DNA of 64,000 nt from Trichodelitschia bisporula (taxonomy: Eukaryota; Ascomycota; Dothideomycetes; Phaeotrichales; Phaeotrichaceae). How positions within the stretch are numbered: position 1 is the first letter of the stretch; each line of letters begins with the position of its first letter. The position numbers and the translations under genes were made by a program. The notes under the pieces were generated by a model that was not told the DNA's origin, searched no databases, and saw only the letters and a program-made list of their open reading frames with translations. The stretch spans positions 381,061-445,060 of the forward strand of contig ML996695.1 of assembly GCA_010356995.1 (NCBI GenBank), read 5' to 3'. This document shows, piece by piece, positions 21,658-33,605 of this stretch.

Positions 21658-22529
21658 ATGCCACCACGCAAACGAGCTGCTGCCGCGGACGCTGAAGCAC
21701 CGCCCACAAAGCAGCAAAAGAAGACCTCCACCCCGGCTCCCAGCCAGCGAATAACGCGCCAAAGCGTGAGGTCCGGAGGCACAGCAACACCTGCAGTCGA
21801 AGCTGTGACTGAAGGCAAGGCAACAAAGGCGAAGCGGGCGCCTGCACCCCGAAAAGTCACGCCAGCGCCGTCAAAGGCAAAGAAATCCAAAGAGTCCAGA
21901 ACATCACCGCCTTCCAATGCAGCCCCTGCATCTGCAGCCGCTGGAGACCCAGAACGACAACCGGGGGAGAGGCGCTACTGGCTCATGAAGGCTGAGCCCA
22001 ACTCTCGGATTGAGAAGGGTATCGACGTCAAGTTCTCTATCGATGATTTGGCGGCAAAGACGGAGCCGGAGACTTGGGATGGAATCCGGAACCACGTGGC
22101 CAAGAACAACCTTCTTGCCATGAAGAAGGGTGACTTGGCCTTCTTTTATCACAGCAACTGTAAAGTGCCGGGAGTAGTCGGGATTATGGAGATTGTGGGG
22201 GAGGCACAAGTGGATGGTAAGTCTCACGTCCCGGAGGAGCGCCATGACTGATTTGCTCGATAGAAACTGCCTGGGATCCCAAATCGCCCTACTACGATCC
22301 CAAATGTTCATCTGATAAACCAAAATGGTTTTGCCCTTTGGTAGAGTTCAGAAAGAAGTTCAACACCATCGTGACGCTTGAGACGCTGAAGAAGGAATGC
22401 CAACCGGGGACGCCGCTTGCGAATATCCAGCTTCTTAAACTGAGCCGCCTCAGCGTCAGTAAAGTGTCAAGAGACGAGTGGGATCACATCATCAAACTGG
22501 CCGAACAGCAAGAAGCTGCTGGAGAGTGA
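21658..22529 (+). CDS. EVE-domain protein, thymocyte nuclear protein 1-like
   Basis: Two exons, 21658..22216 and 22264..22529 (274 aa). The first about 100 residues are basic, Ala/Pro/Lys-rich and disordered (MPPRKRAAAADAEAPPTKQQ), likely a nuclear targeting tail. The EVE domain follows: RRYWLMKAEPNSRIEKG, FSIDDLAAK, TWDGIRNHVAKNNLLAMKKGDLAFFYHSNCK, GVVGIMEIVGEA, DPKSPYYDP, WFCPLVEFRKKF and ISLSRLSVSKVS-type C-terminus. EVE/PUA-like domains read modified bases in nucleic acid; human THYN1 is the nearest described relative. The 47-nt intron interrupts a codon after VD and is removed in frame. Confidence 0.9.
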
Positions 22530-23974
22530 GCAATGGACTGTCGTAAACCCAAATACAAGTAGCCTCCCAGGTTATAATAATAATTGCAAGCCGGGATGGC
22601 TAACGGCAGCGGACTCCGTCGCCCATCCCATGGAACAACATTCTGCAGATCTCGACACGTTTAGCCTGATACATTTACCACTCGAGTCTCTTTTCCACAC
22701 CAGTCGTACAGTTTCTGGCCTCAGGAGTTTTGGTCCGATCAGAAATGCCGCTACGCTCGTGAAAGCCCTCCCAGTCCTAGTCCCAATGGTGTGTTGAATT
22801 TTTATCTGGATAATCCAGCTAGTAACGCTAGTGGGATGTTGCTCATCGGCCCTGAAGCGTGCGGGGCGCGGTACTTGGGGGTACTTTGATACTCCCTAAC
22901 TAGAATGTGATGTGGTAATAGATTCACCTTCTGCGTTTCAGGAGGATGATGACTCTAGTCTTTCGCTTTGTGTTTGCCATACAAACGAAGCTAAGATTCC
23001 TAGGCTTCGGCGGATGACTAGTACTGTCACTATGACCTCCAAACTCACCTTCGTGTCCCCATGGTAGTCCTGGTTCTTGGTAGAAGCGTAGCATAGATGT
23101 ATTCGCTTCGCTTCCACGCTGACTCCAACTTTCAGGGGCCCCCGCTTCGGTCAAAAGCGCTCTTAGCAAACACGCAGCCAATAAATCTCCAGCCTTCGCC
23201 CTCTCTCCGTTGGCGATCAGCTACGGTTCTTAATCAGCAGCCCATCACTTGAAAATATCACCCAGAAGTCTTCACCCTGCCACACCGTGCACTATACCGA
23301 AACCGTTACGGCACCGAACGACTCAAGATCTCTGGATCTTTTCTCCTTCGCCGTGGCCTTTTTCAGTTCTCACCGATCTGAACTGCTTCAGGCAAGCCTT
23401 GTCGACGCCAAATTCTAAAGTTGGACAGCAGCAAATAAACGCACGGAAGCACTTGAGCATAACTACACAACATATATCATCTTTTTCCCTATGATTCTTA
23501 CGTCGACGCCTATGCTATACGGGGAGAATGCAAGACCACGCTCCGCTCCCGTTCTCTATTTTATAGCATTTTTCTGCTGTATAGCACTTGTCTGCTTAAC
23601 GGCATTTTTCTGCTTAACAGCACTCTTGCTTAATGGCGTTCTTCTACTTTGCGAGCTTTGGCGGATGAGTTAGAATGGTGGGGAGAAGATGAGGAGAGAT
23701 CATGGTGTTAAAGGGTTAGGACAGCTCTCACCACATGGTCGTCCTCAGCGAGACATTGTTAACTCGCAATTCCCTCGCACACTTCCACTTGCGAGCATTT
23801 GATTGAGCGCGCCTTGAAATCCCGTTGACCAGATCCATTTCGGCAAGATATCGGACTATAAACGAAATGCAATCGAAAAAGTTGTTACTCCTGCAAGGTA
23901 ATATTTGTACACATTACTGAACGGGGATATCGGACAAAACAACTACGATGTCCACCTAGCTCCACAACTCAGGT
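22530..23974. other. Gene-free region with a degenerate 18-nt tandem repeat
   Basis: About 1.4 kb without a supported gene and with lower GC than its surroundings. A five-unit degenerate repeat lies at 23564-23651. No transposase, reverse-transcriptase or terminal repeats were seen. Confidence 0.45.
23564..23651 (+). repeat. Degenerate 18-nt tandem repeat, about five units
   Basis: Units at 23564, 23582, 23600, 23618 (16 nt) and 23634 follow a consensus like NRGCAYTTTTCTGCTTAA. The first three are 18 nt exactly. Frame translation gives a repeated hydrophobic FFCLTA-like pattern, but there is no credible gene around it. Confidence 0.75.
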
Positions 23975-24631
23975 CTACGGAAGGGGCGATGCTGCCGGTG
24001 GCTGGGTCTCAGAGCCGGAATGAGGCACACCGGGAGGCGGAGGGAGGAAGAGGGGAAGGTAGGTCTGCGTGGTGTAAGTAATTGAGGCCCGCCTGATTGA
24101 GCGGGCAATGGCAACTTACGACGCAAAGCGACATCATTGCCATCCCGACGGAGAAATAACCGGGGGTGCTCGCTGCACGTGTCGACGACTCGCCGAGCCA
24201 TGATTGCAGAGCAACGAGAACAGCAGACCTGAGGGTAGGTTAGTTGCCATCACCAACAGATTCAAAGGGCAGTCTCTTACCATCCGAGAATCCTAAGAAT
24301 CGGGGCATTAGACTAGTCAATTTTGCAGTAATAGGCTAGTAAACGTACTTGTTCCTGGTGACAATCTATTCAGATCTTAGCAAAATGATATATAGACACG
24401 GCACGTGGTCCACTTACCGCAATCATCGGCATGGTGGAGGCCATGGTTGCTGACATCGTTAGTTTCCAAACACTCGGAGTGAGAGGTTGCCATATTACCG
24501 GCCATGTCTCCATCCGACTCCTTGGGGGGCGGGGTGTAAGGGACGACTGCTGCCGTTAGAAATGCCTTCAGGGGATGGTAGACTGTTCACGTACCCAGGT
24601 CGGCCCGGCGCATATCCTTCCTTGATGCCAT
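23975..24631 (-). CDS. Asterix homologue (WDR83OS/PAT complex, UPF0139 family)
   Basis: Seven minus-strand exons: 24631..24595, 24549..24499, 24449..24418, 24365..24349 (17 nt), 24292..24281 (12 nt), 24228..24120 and 24064..23975, total 115 aa, near the family length (about 106-120). The protein begins MASRKDMRRADLAVVPYTPP, then MASTMPMIA, IVTRNKILGWSAVLVALQSW, STPGYFSVGMAMMSLCV and TYLPLFLPPPPG, which follow the Asterix pattern (polar N-terminus, RNK..GW, three hydrophobic stretches, PPPG end). Asterix and CCDC47 form the ER PAT chaperone for multipass membrane proteins in animals. All splice sites are canonical (GTACGT, GTAATA, GTAAGT, GTACGT, GTAAGA, GTAAGT). Confidence 0.85.
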
Positions 24632-26328
24632 GACTGCTGTCAAAGACGATGGTAGTGCAGAATAACTGGCAAGACAATGAGATCTGGTTTGCCTAATTAG
24701 TCCATGTGGTCGCCAGAAACACCAAATCGCAGGGGTTCAGGGCGGACAATGAGGAGCAACGTCACATGTAGTAACGTGACAGCAAATAGCGTCGACCGAG
24801 GGATGGATGAGGGTGGGATGCACTCACCGCTAGCTATCAGGCACAAGCAGAAGTTGTCACGCAAACTCAAGCGGCCAACGATAGGCTAGCTGCTTCAAAC
24901 AAGACGACGCGTGAAGAGATCCTTTGGGGTTAGGAAAAAACCGAGACGTGGGGATTCGACAGAAGGAGACGTCCGGAATTATGCGCAACTGCAGGACCAA
25001 TGGCGGAGATGGGGAGAGAGGTGCGACGTTGCGTGTTATCCGGTTGGCTGGTTGAGATCTCTTTGAACAGCAGAAGAGGAGAAGCGGAGGTGGAGGTTAC
25101 AGGTAGAGCTGGCCGCGGATTCCGGGGGCGGGCCGGGCCCCGGGGATAGGCGCGCTGATGGGGGCTGTTGGGTGCTGGGCACACTTTCGTGCGGGAAGAG
25201 CTTCTTCTCTCCGCATTCTCTCGTGGAATCTTTCCTGGCCGGCCGACTGTGCCGATATCATGTCGCCATCCTATCTCGGTCTAGCCGAGTATTCTACAGC
25301 AATATCTATCCGCCATCACGGGTAACTTATGCCAGATCAGAAGATCAACGACCCCTTCCACTCTTTCTTTAATCTGGAGTGGCAAACATGCACGGAGCCG
25401 GAAGGACTGCCGAACGTTGTCGGCTTTGCTTGCGTAATAGGAGAGACACTCGAAACATCTCCCATATCGTCATTCTAAGGGTAACAAAGTTCCCATCTTA
25501 TTTTACCCCGGAACCCAGCTCCGGACAACATCGTACCGGGCGATAGTAGTAGATGAGTAGGATGTGAGGCGAGGCTGCGATTGCTGGTGATCAGTTTCCA
25601 TTCTTGGGCGACGGAGGAATAGTAGGCTATTCTACAGTAGCCCAAAAAGCTCTCCAACTATGTAACATCATGCCTTTGAAGGCTGTGAATACTGGAGTCA
25701 ACCGATTTTATCACTCTGTCCCTTTACCCACAGTGGAGTATCGTAGCTCCACTCAACGGCTGACCCTACCCAAGCGGCTGGCTTGGTGACAGAATCATTA
25801 CGAATGTAGTCAAGGCTCCAAAGGGAGAGGAGAGTAGACAGAAGAAGAGGCAGTGAAGACGCCTTTGGGATCCGATGAGGCCGCCAAGAAGCCAGGTCAA
25901 GGTTGCGCCTGTCACGCCTGTTCCTAATCCACTCCACACCCGCCCGCCCACGACGCCCCCCCCCCCCCCCCCCCCCCCCCCCCAGTCGATCATCACCGGC
26001 ACCCAAGCAGCGAGTGTGATCCATCCAGAGTCCAACCATCACCCACTGCGACCCTGCCACTGCAGTTGTGGTAGTGCTGCCTTTTGGCGTCCAGCTTTTT
26101 GTCCTTACTATCTTCAAACTGTCAGACTTCTTTCTTGCTTGCCTTCGCCCCTTGGTCAGCACTGTCAGCGATTGTCGCAGCAGCAGCCGCTCCTCTCGCC
26201 CTCACCCCCCAACCAAAAGCTGGGACTCAGCCGAATGGCATGTCCGCAAATCAGCCGATGACCGCCCCAGTATCTCTTGGAACTCCATCACAACCTCCAT
26301 CCCGATCATGCTCGGGCCCGCCTAGGTT
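24632..26328. other. Divergent intergenic region with 28-base poly-C tract
   Basis: About 1.7 kb between the starts of the Asterix (minus) and MED12 (plus) genes. Open frames here are short and without family resemblance. A C homopolymer lies at 25956-25983, about 345 bases before the MED12 start codon. Confidence 0.45.
25956..25983. repeat. Poly-C/poly-G homopolymer, 28 bases
   Basis: Uninterrupted run of 28 C in the presumed MED12 promoter or leader. Length may vary between reads or strains. Confidence 0.9.
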
Positions 26329-29300
26329 ATGACGTCTCGTTCTGCTGGGGGAATACACCAGATTCCCCAGCCGCGCATCGCGGGCGACTTGCGACCGACC
26401 GGGCGTCAGCGCGTGTCGGCTGCGGCTGCGCAACCCAACTCCCTACCGAACAACACACGAAATCATAAGTTGGCTATCGACCTCACTTCCAGTAGCCCTG
26501 AAGACTCTGTGACCCCTTCGGGGGGCGGCGTGAAAGGGGCTCTGGGGCAGTCTGGGCTGGAGTCACCGCGCCACTATGGAGGAGGGAAGCCGCAGCTGCA
26601 TGGCCACCACGAGGTCGCAACCCCGCGAAGCGCTGTTGGGGATCGAGCGACTTCGGCATTCGCTGCCAACATATCATTTCCACCACGTCCGGGACATTAC
26701 ATACCAGATTGCACGGCTCAACCGGTTTGGACCCCGACCGGCGCCGGGACGACGACGAAGGTGGACTGTAAAAACTTCACTCTTGAGACGCCATCGGCGG
26801 CAGTCGTCTACCCACAAAACAGTGAGTTGCGCCGTGCCATAGGGAGGGTGACAAGCAAGAGGCTAATGCGACCTTTTAGAGCCGGCAGACTTCAGTCCAT
26901 GGACTGGAAACCACCCCGAGGATAACCTGTCCGAGCAAACAATAAAGTCTGGCTACCAAAACAAGCCGCTCATCGCAAGCGAAGCGAACACTGCGAGAGT
27001 GTCCCTTTGGTCGCCACTTAAGAACAAATCGGGCCTCCAGACACTGTCATCGTTGTTTGTCACGATCCTAGAAAAGAGGCAAACAGCAGGCCGTTTGACG
27101 GCTCCATCAACCTTCAAACCCCCACCCCGTGTTGCCCTAACCACTACGAAACGCGAAGCCTGGTTGCGCGACCTCGCAAACCCGGCGATTGCGCTTCGCC
27201 GGCTGAACAGGACTGTCCCATACAATGTCAGCGGCAAAGTCTTACTGGAGCAATGCCTGTCCAAGAACGTGCCCACCTCCCGTGCCGTATGGTTGGCCAA
27301 ATGTATTGGCGCAAACGAGCTGCGAGGCTTCAAGAGAAAAGGAGCGAGTGGGGGTGCAGGCTTAAACGGAGAAGTCAAGTGGGTGCGCGAGTGGACCGCC
27401 GCTGTAGAACAGTTCGTTGAAAGCACAGCCGGAAACTGCGGCGAGGAGGGTTGGAAAGCGAAGATGGTATATGTGTATGCACCCTTGGTCCCTCTCGTAT
27501 CTGCCCTAGCTAACAAGCGGAAGAACTCGCCTCGCGTCTCACCTCTTCGCCGAGCAACTTCTAGACCATGAGCATTTTCTGGACTGGCTTATTTCTACCT
27601 TCGAAACCAGCACGCTCGACCGGCTGCCGTTGTGGATTATTCAGATCCAGATCTATTGGAAGAAATTGGTATCGAACCGCCGGCGCGGCCGAAGGCTTGC
27701 CGAGTGCCTGTTTGCTCACTTGAATACTGTAAGTTTCTCGCGTCAGTTGGTGCCTCGGGACTCACATTGGTACAGGCCTCGGAAGACGGCAATGAACTGC
27801 TGGCGCCCATCTTCCAACGGATACAGTTATTGCTCACCACACTGGCCGTTGCACATAGCGGTTGCTTGATTCTTCCGAAAATATGGGAGAAATACAAGCA
27901 TTTGCTGGACACAGTGCCGGCTAACTCCGATAGTCTCGACTTCCTCGGGGCGATACAGACCGTCCGTATGCGCAATGAGCGCCTGGGATCACCTTCATAT
28001 TTCGCCGCCCATGAGGCAGATATCTCCCCCGGCAGAAAAGTCCTCGATATCCTTGACAATGCCGGCGTGGAAATCTCCATCAACGCGCTTGCATCCCGAT
28101 GCCTCAACCATATCAGCGACATCAGTCGTCTGGTGCCTGTCATTCTTCAGTGGTCCTCGTCTATCTACCGCGAAGGGGCGCACCGGATATACATCGCGGC
28201 TCGCCTTCTGAGAAGGTACAAATCGCTCAATGGTGACATTGAAACCGCAATCATCACTTTCGTATCCGAGATGCAAGAGGGACAAGGCGTCGATGCTGCC
28301 AATATCTTCAGGGTCGTTGCCGAACTTGTCCGCTCGAAGCACTTTTCGGTCAGCCACTTTTTGCGATCTCTGGTTGCAACAGGCGCTCTGCTCGGCAGTC
28401 AACAGTCATCCAAACATTTGGTTGCTCTGCTGACTGATCTCCCAGTTGATGACCTACCCGAACACATTTCGAACCTGCGCTTAATACTTTTGAACAAGGC
28501 TGGTCACGATGGCTTCAAGGAATCCGAAAAAGTGGGCCGTATCCAACGGACCGTCAACTCTTGCTGCATGGCTACGTCGAAGGCGATGCCCCGCCTCTAC
28601 CAGGAGCTGGATCAGTCACTCCGCGATCTTAGCTTGTGCTGCAAGCTTGAGCTATCCAAGTATCTTAGGCAGCGGCTAATATTGCACATGCAGGAGCCTC
28701 GGGCTGGCGAGCCAGAGTGCACAGTCACTGCTCAAGAATTCTTCATCATCCGAGATATTGTTGAGCAGTTCTGCGACTACACAATGCTTGCAGATATCGC
28801 CGGGATTGGATTGACGTCTAGCAATACCGAAGTTCTCACCTCCGTGGTCGAAATCCTCAGCTTCCGGCACCATGTGCTTGCAGCCATCGGGGCGCTGAGG
28901 CCATTGCTGGAGAAGACAATTTCGCGGTACCAGTCCCTCCGCCTTTTGACACCTTTGAGTAAGGCATTTCTTCTGTCGCTGGTGGAAGTCTCTCGGATCT
29001 TGAGCCTCGATCCGCAGCTACAGATCCAACTCTCCTACGATATTTCACGGTCAGAGGCGAAGGGCGTTGCCATGTGCTCACCGGCGTCGGACAATGCAGC
29101 CGAGGTGCTCCAGACGACAGGCGACTCGGACGAAGCGCTAGAGCGCATTCTTTCGAGTGGAACGACGATGGACGAGCAAAGCATGACTCGTGTTTTCAAG
29201 AAGATCACAGCTCGACTCGAAGAAGAATCTCAGGCGCCGTACCCAACTCGCCTTGGAGGTCTGTTCTGTCGCCTTCGAGCTTTCGATGAAGCTGGTTTCG

Positions 29301-31158
29301 ATGGCATGCAACACAAATGGCTGTCTCAGCTGCTCAGCAGTCCAAATCGATCCCTGTGCAGATATTATCTACCAGCTCTCATAGGAGCTGGCTGTCTGAC
29401 CATGGCTGGATTCCTCCAAGCGGCAAACGAGGCACAGAGTCAAGTCGCAGAGACAGACAATGACGCAAGAGTCGGCATTGAACTTGAGGTTCTGGAGGCC
29501 TTCCTCCCGAAACCGACAACCATATTTGAGAGCACTCCGGTATGCGGACAGGGCTCATCCGAGGTATACGTTGCTGAGTCGCAACAGGACGTGTACCGCT
29601 ATAGGATCAAAGCACGGCAGTTTGTCTCTGTTAACCGGTTCGCGGTCTTTCAGCGCCTGCGGCAGACAATCGATCTTTGCCAGAGCGGTACTGTCCCAAG
29701 CTGCAGTCTTCGGATGGGCATGCTGCTTATCAATCCCGCTTTGATGTCGCTGCTGAAGGACACTGCCATTAACTCGAGGGACGTGCTTATGGATTCGTTG
29801 TTCCTACCCGCTTCTTCGACGGATAGCAACACTCCGTCCATGACGAAGCAGATATTGGACCGACTTCTGGATCCTTTCGGCCGACTTGGTTCATATTCCT
29901 CCCTCAATTCTTGTTGCGGTCTAACATGTACAGGATTCTCAACACTTTCGCGGCAAAATCAGATAATCCGCCTCGTGGAAATCGCGGATGATCTTTCGTT
30001 CCCGTTTTGTGAAATGCAAGTTCGCTACCTCCTCGCGCCTGGCTCCGAAGCTCTTGGAATGGGCGTGGGTCTAGCACCATCCCTTTTTGCCGCGATATGC
30101 GGAGCAATGGACGAGGACCGATGTGTCTGGGCGGAAATCATCTCGAGCTTAAGCTCTGACGTGGCCCTCAAGGTACGTCTGTTTCGTATCATCTTTTTCG
30201 TGTCTAACGCCCGCAGATCCGCGAGCATGCTGAGGTGGACATATTGGCTATCGTCACCGACGTCATGCGAAAGATGTCCGTTCCTGATACTGATAGGGAA
30301 CTGATCAGTCCCACCATGGATTCTTCCTTGTTGAAGAAGTACCTACGTGTGGTTGACTCTACTAGCAAGTCGGTCTCTAGTGACTGCGCTCCCCGGATCG
30401 CTGCAGCCTTTGCGGAGAAGCTTAAAGTCATTGTGTACAATCTCAGCGCATCCGAACCGGGGGACCGTGCGGCCGTCAACGAGACTCCCGAGATGCTCAG
30501 ACGGTCGGTTGCCAAATCCACCCAAGCCTGTAATTGGTACGTATCTCGGTCAGCAGTTATTCGAAGGCTGATCATCGATAGCATTGAAGCGTTACTCCAC
30601 CTTTTGACCATTCATAAGGACTCGTTCTGGAAAACGAACCCCAGCGTTGCTGGCCAGGCGACCCTGATGTCGACTCTCTGCTCGCTGCTTACCAATCCAG
30701 AACTGCAGCGATTCCCCTCAACCGTCGAACGCGTCTTTGACGTCGCATCATACTTCTCCGATGACCTACCGGATAACCTGCGCATGAGCCTAGCCAAGAT
30801 CGAGGGTACCAAGCATTGTAATGACCCTAGAATCGCCTTTCTGTTTGGATCGGCTCAGAACCCGGATGATTGGCTTGGATTGATCACCAGCGCTACCGGC
30901 TACGCCTCGTCAGCTGGACCTTCTGCTGCACTGGTTCCGGCCGCTCGTACCCCGACCGGCCAGTTGCAGCAGAGGCAGCAGCAAATCCTCCGAACGGCGC
31001 CAGCCCAGCGTCCAGGTGCTAGCCCGAGTCAGATGCACTTCAACCCTCCGGTCCCGTTTCCGCTTAGACGGTGGGAGCTGCTGCCTGACCAAAGCAACAA
31101 CACAAGCGGAAATGATACCCCCATCAGTCTCAGCCTCTTCAAGGCGAGGAAGGTGTGA
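26329..31158 (+). CDS. MED12: Mediator kinase-module subunit 12 (SRB8)
   Basis: Five exons: 26329..26821, 26880..27474, 27524..27728, 27776..30172, 30217..31158, total 1543 aa, in the normal range for fungal Srb8/Med12. The N-terminus MTSRSAGGIHQIPQPR is typical. The Med12 domain begins near residue 250 with TTTKREAWLRDLANP, then LRRLNRTVPYNVSGKVLLEQ, CLSKNVPTSRAVWLAKCIGA and EVKWVREWTAAVEQFVES. The third exon gives TRLASHLFAEQLLDHEHFLD, matching the family after a phase-2 splice. The long C-terminal half is helical. MED12 activates CDK8/SSN3 in the Mediator kinase module. A 45-nt segment at 29889..29933 (GGTCTAACATGTACAG end) may be a further in-frame intron, which would give 1528 aa. Confidence 0.92.
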
Positions 31159-31646
31159 AGAGATACCCCGGAACGGATGGTCAAGCTTTGGAGACTCACT
31201 TCGGAAATCGGCACTTAGCGGGCTGGATGGTCTTGGACGGTGTTTTTGTACATCTGCGGGAGTTTCGGAGAATTGATAGCATTTGTTACGGTGTACATGG
31301 GCATGTTATTTGTAGGAATTGTTTGATTCGTGATTTACCGGGAACGCTGCACAGGGGCATGAGGGGCACGATGCCATGCTGGATGCTGACATATTACGAT
31401 ATGGGGTGCAAATGCCAGGAAACAGGTTTCCACTACTCTTAGTTAGGGTCTGCTTGTACTTGATTATCCTTAGATACCCCTCGGGCACTTGGGTTGAGGT
31501 TATGGTGGTCATGCAGTTTTGGATCGATCTGGGCTCGGCCAATCGTTTCGCCGAGCTCTTGACTGCTGATGCTTCGTGAACATTTGCTCTTGAACCACCA
31601 ACTCCACTCTCAACTCCCATTGTCAGCAGAGCTCTCGCCATACACC
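31159..31646. other. Intergenic region
   Basis: About 490 bases between MED12 and the Mgr3-like gene, containing terminator and promoter sequence only. Confidence 0.5.
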
Positions 31647-33377
31647 ATGTCCCTCCACACCACCCTAAGACCAGCAATGCGCCCCCTCCGCCCCCCCCTC
31701 CTCCGCCTCCGCCCTGCCAAATCCCGCCGCTTCACCTACACCCCCCCGCACCACCACCACAGCTGCCCCCCCACCAGACCGCAACTCGCCTTCCTCGCGC
31801 TTCCCTCCCGGCGCCTTCCCCGAACTACCTACCCGGGACACTGGCATCTCTCGCGGCTGCTAAGCACAGAAACTAAACGCTTCCTCCAAGAACAGGCCTG
31901 GCAGGGCGGGAAATGGACGCTCTACGGGAGTATCCTGACGGCCCTGGGACTGGCCTGGGCGTTCGCGCTGACGCACGAGTTGCTCGAGCGCGAGTTTCCT
32001 ACACCGCCGGAGTGGAGCTTTTTCAGCCGTCTTGCTGCGCATTGTGCGCGCGCGCAGCAGGTGCCTCAAGCGACAAGGTACGGCGTCACGGAGTGGGGTA
32101 TCGTGGGGCGGGCATATGACAAGCTCGTCTCCCGATTAGAAGACGCGAGCGTAGATGGCGTAGGCCTGGTGTCCCTAGGCGTAGTCCCCGGCGTCGAGGC
32201 CCAGGCATGGGACGTTACGGGCAAGAGCACGGCGTGGCGGGCGGGGTACTTCGATGCGCTGATGGGGCAAGCGAAAGCAGCAGAGCACCTCGACGGGCGT
32301 GTGCTGGACGTAACCCGCAGCTTCGTGTTCCCAGCCGAATACGTCATCGGGCCGTCGAACCCTAGCCCGAAACCGTGTCCGCCGTGGCGCCCCTCGCCGC
32401 CGCTGGAGGAGAACTGTGTGCCGGCCTATGCGCCGCCGGAGACGTTTTACCTGAAGATTCTGATGACGGGCGGGTTCACCACACGCCAGCGCATCCAGGC
32501 GGCGCTGGCGTATGGAGAATGGCTTGATTTTAAGGGCGTGCATGGCGCGGCGGAGGAGATGTTCCGCTGGGGGCTGGATATTGCGAGTGAGAAGCTGGAC
32601 GACCCCGGTGCCACTATCGACAAGGCCTCGGCTACGATCTGTGCTCGCGCGCCGGTTGTAACCGAGAATGTTCTCGCGGCGGTGACCGGACTCGGCGTGC
32701 ACTTCGCGCAGACGGGCGACATGGTCGCCGCACTGCCTATCTTCCTCTCGGTGCTAAGAGCACGCCGCGCCGCGCCGTTAGACCCGGCTGCCGGTGCTGG
32801 ACGGGAGAAACCCCGCGCCCCTCCGCCACGCACGGATATCGATTCTATGAAATACTACGGCGCGCTTGCGCTCAGCCTGTTCAAGGCGGTGGAGTACCCG
32901 GCACCTCCACCATCGGGGGACGATCCCCTCATGCGGACGCCGCGGGATGAGTGCGATGACGCGACGCTCATGACGTATATCGGGGAGATATTATATGCGG
33001 GGAAGGATGCGGAGGCGGGAGTGCAGTGGACGCGGGAGGCGCTAGAGACGGCGGAGAAGGTGGCGGGACAACTGGCGGTGCAGGATGGGAAGAGGGAGAA
33101 GTGTCGCGAGTGTTTGGATGTTGGGATTGAGAATTGGAGGGCTATGGTTGAGGGGAGGGTTGCGCTGTTGGAGGAGGGGGGGGAGGAGAAGGAGAAGAAG
33201 GGCTGGTTTGGGTTAGGGGCGAAGGGGAAGGATGTGGAGAGGGAGAGGGAAAGGTGGAGGGAGATGGAGGGGGATATTGAGGCGTTCCGGGAGAGGGTTA
33301 GACGGACGGGGTTGTTGGAGAAGGTGGAGAGGGAGGGGAGGCCTATTTGGGGGACGTGGTTGACGCTGCTGTTTTGA
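31647..33377 (+). CDS. Mgr3-like mitochondrial inner-membrane TPR protein
   Basis: Single exon, 576 aa from the ATG at 31647. An in-frame ATG at 31569 would add 26 residues, but the sequence from 31647 (MSLHTTLRPAMRPLRPPLLR) is an Arg-rich acid-free presequence. One hydrophobic segment lies around residues 92-108 (GSILTALGLAWAFALTHE), followed by LLEREFPTPPEWSFFSR. Then come EYVIGPSNPSPKP, KILMTGGFTTRQRIQAALAYGEW and helical TPR-like pairs, and a charged C-terminal coil. Yeast Mgr3 is an adaptor of the i-AAA protease in the inner membrane; fungal homologues have this layout. The function is inferred from the layout and remembered relatives, which are sometimes mislabelled as permeases. Confidence 0.6.
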   Translation: MSLHTTLRPAMRPLRPPLLRLRPAKSRRFTYTPPHHHHSCPPTRPQLAFLALPSRRLPRTTYPGHWHLSRLLSTETKRFLQEQAWQGGKWTLYGSILTALGLAWAFALTHELLEREFPTPPEWSFFSRLAAHCARAQQVPQATRYGVTEWGIVGRAYDKLVSRLEDASVDGVGLVSLGVVPGVEAQAWDVTGKSTAWRAGYFDALMGQAKAAEHLDGRVLDVTRSFVFPAEYVIGPSNPSPKPCPPWRPSPPLEENCVPAYAPPETFYLKILMTGGFTTRQRIQAALAYGEWLDFKGVHGAAEEMFRWGLDIASEKLDDPGATIDKASATICARAPVVTENVLAAVTGLGVHFAQTGDMVAALPIFLSVLRARRAAPLDPAAGAGREKPRAPPPRTDIDSMKYYGALALSLFKAVEYPAPPPSGDDPLMRTPRDECDDATLMTYIGEILYAGKDAEAGVQWTREALETAEKVAGQLAVQDGKREKCRECLDVGIENWRAMVEGRVALLEEGGEEKEKKGWFGLGAKGKDVERERERWREMEGDIEAFRERVRRTGLLEKVEREGRPIWGTWLTLLF

Positions 33378-33605
33378 TGCAGCTGTAATTACCTGTAAGA
33401 ACAGAATTGGTCCGATATCAGGGCCTTGCGGGCGTGGAATTGGGCATTGAGATACCGAATCGGGAGAGGCGGATTTCACAGGCATCGATTACACCGCACA
33501 TGCGTAATAAAGTGAAGACGTTCCCATTCTGGCGCACGCTACGCTACAGACCTTGAACACCGAACGCCAAAGCCTAAAGCATGCATGAGAGGAAGATCAG
33601 AGCAG

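Noticed and set aside
25698-26162. Minus-strand frame with a polyglycine stretch upstream of MED12
   Set aside because: The glycine run is only the translated C/G homopolymer, and the rest has no recognisable pattern.
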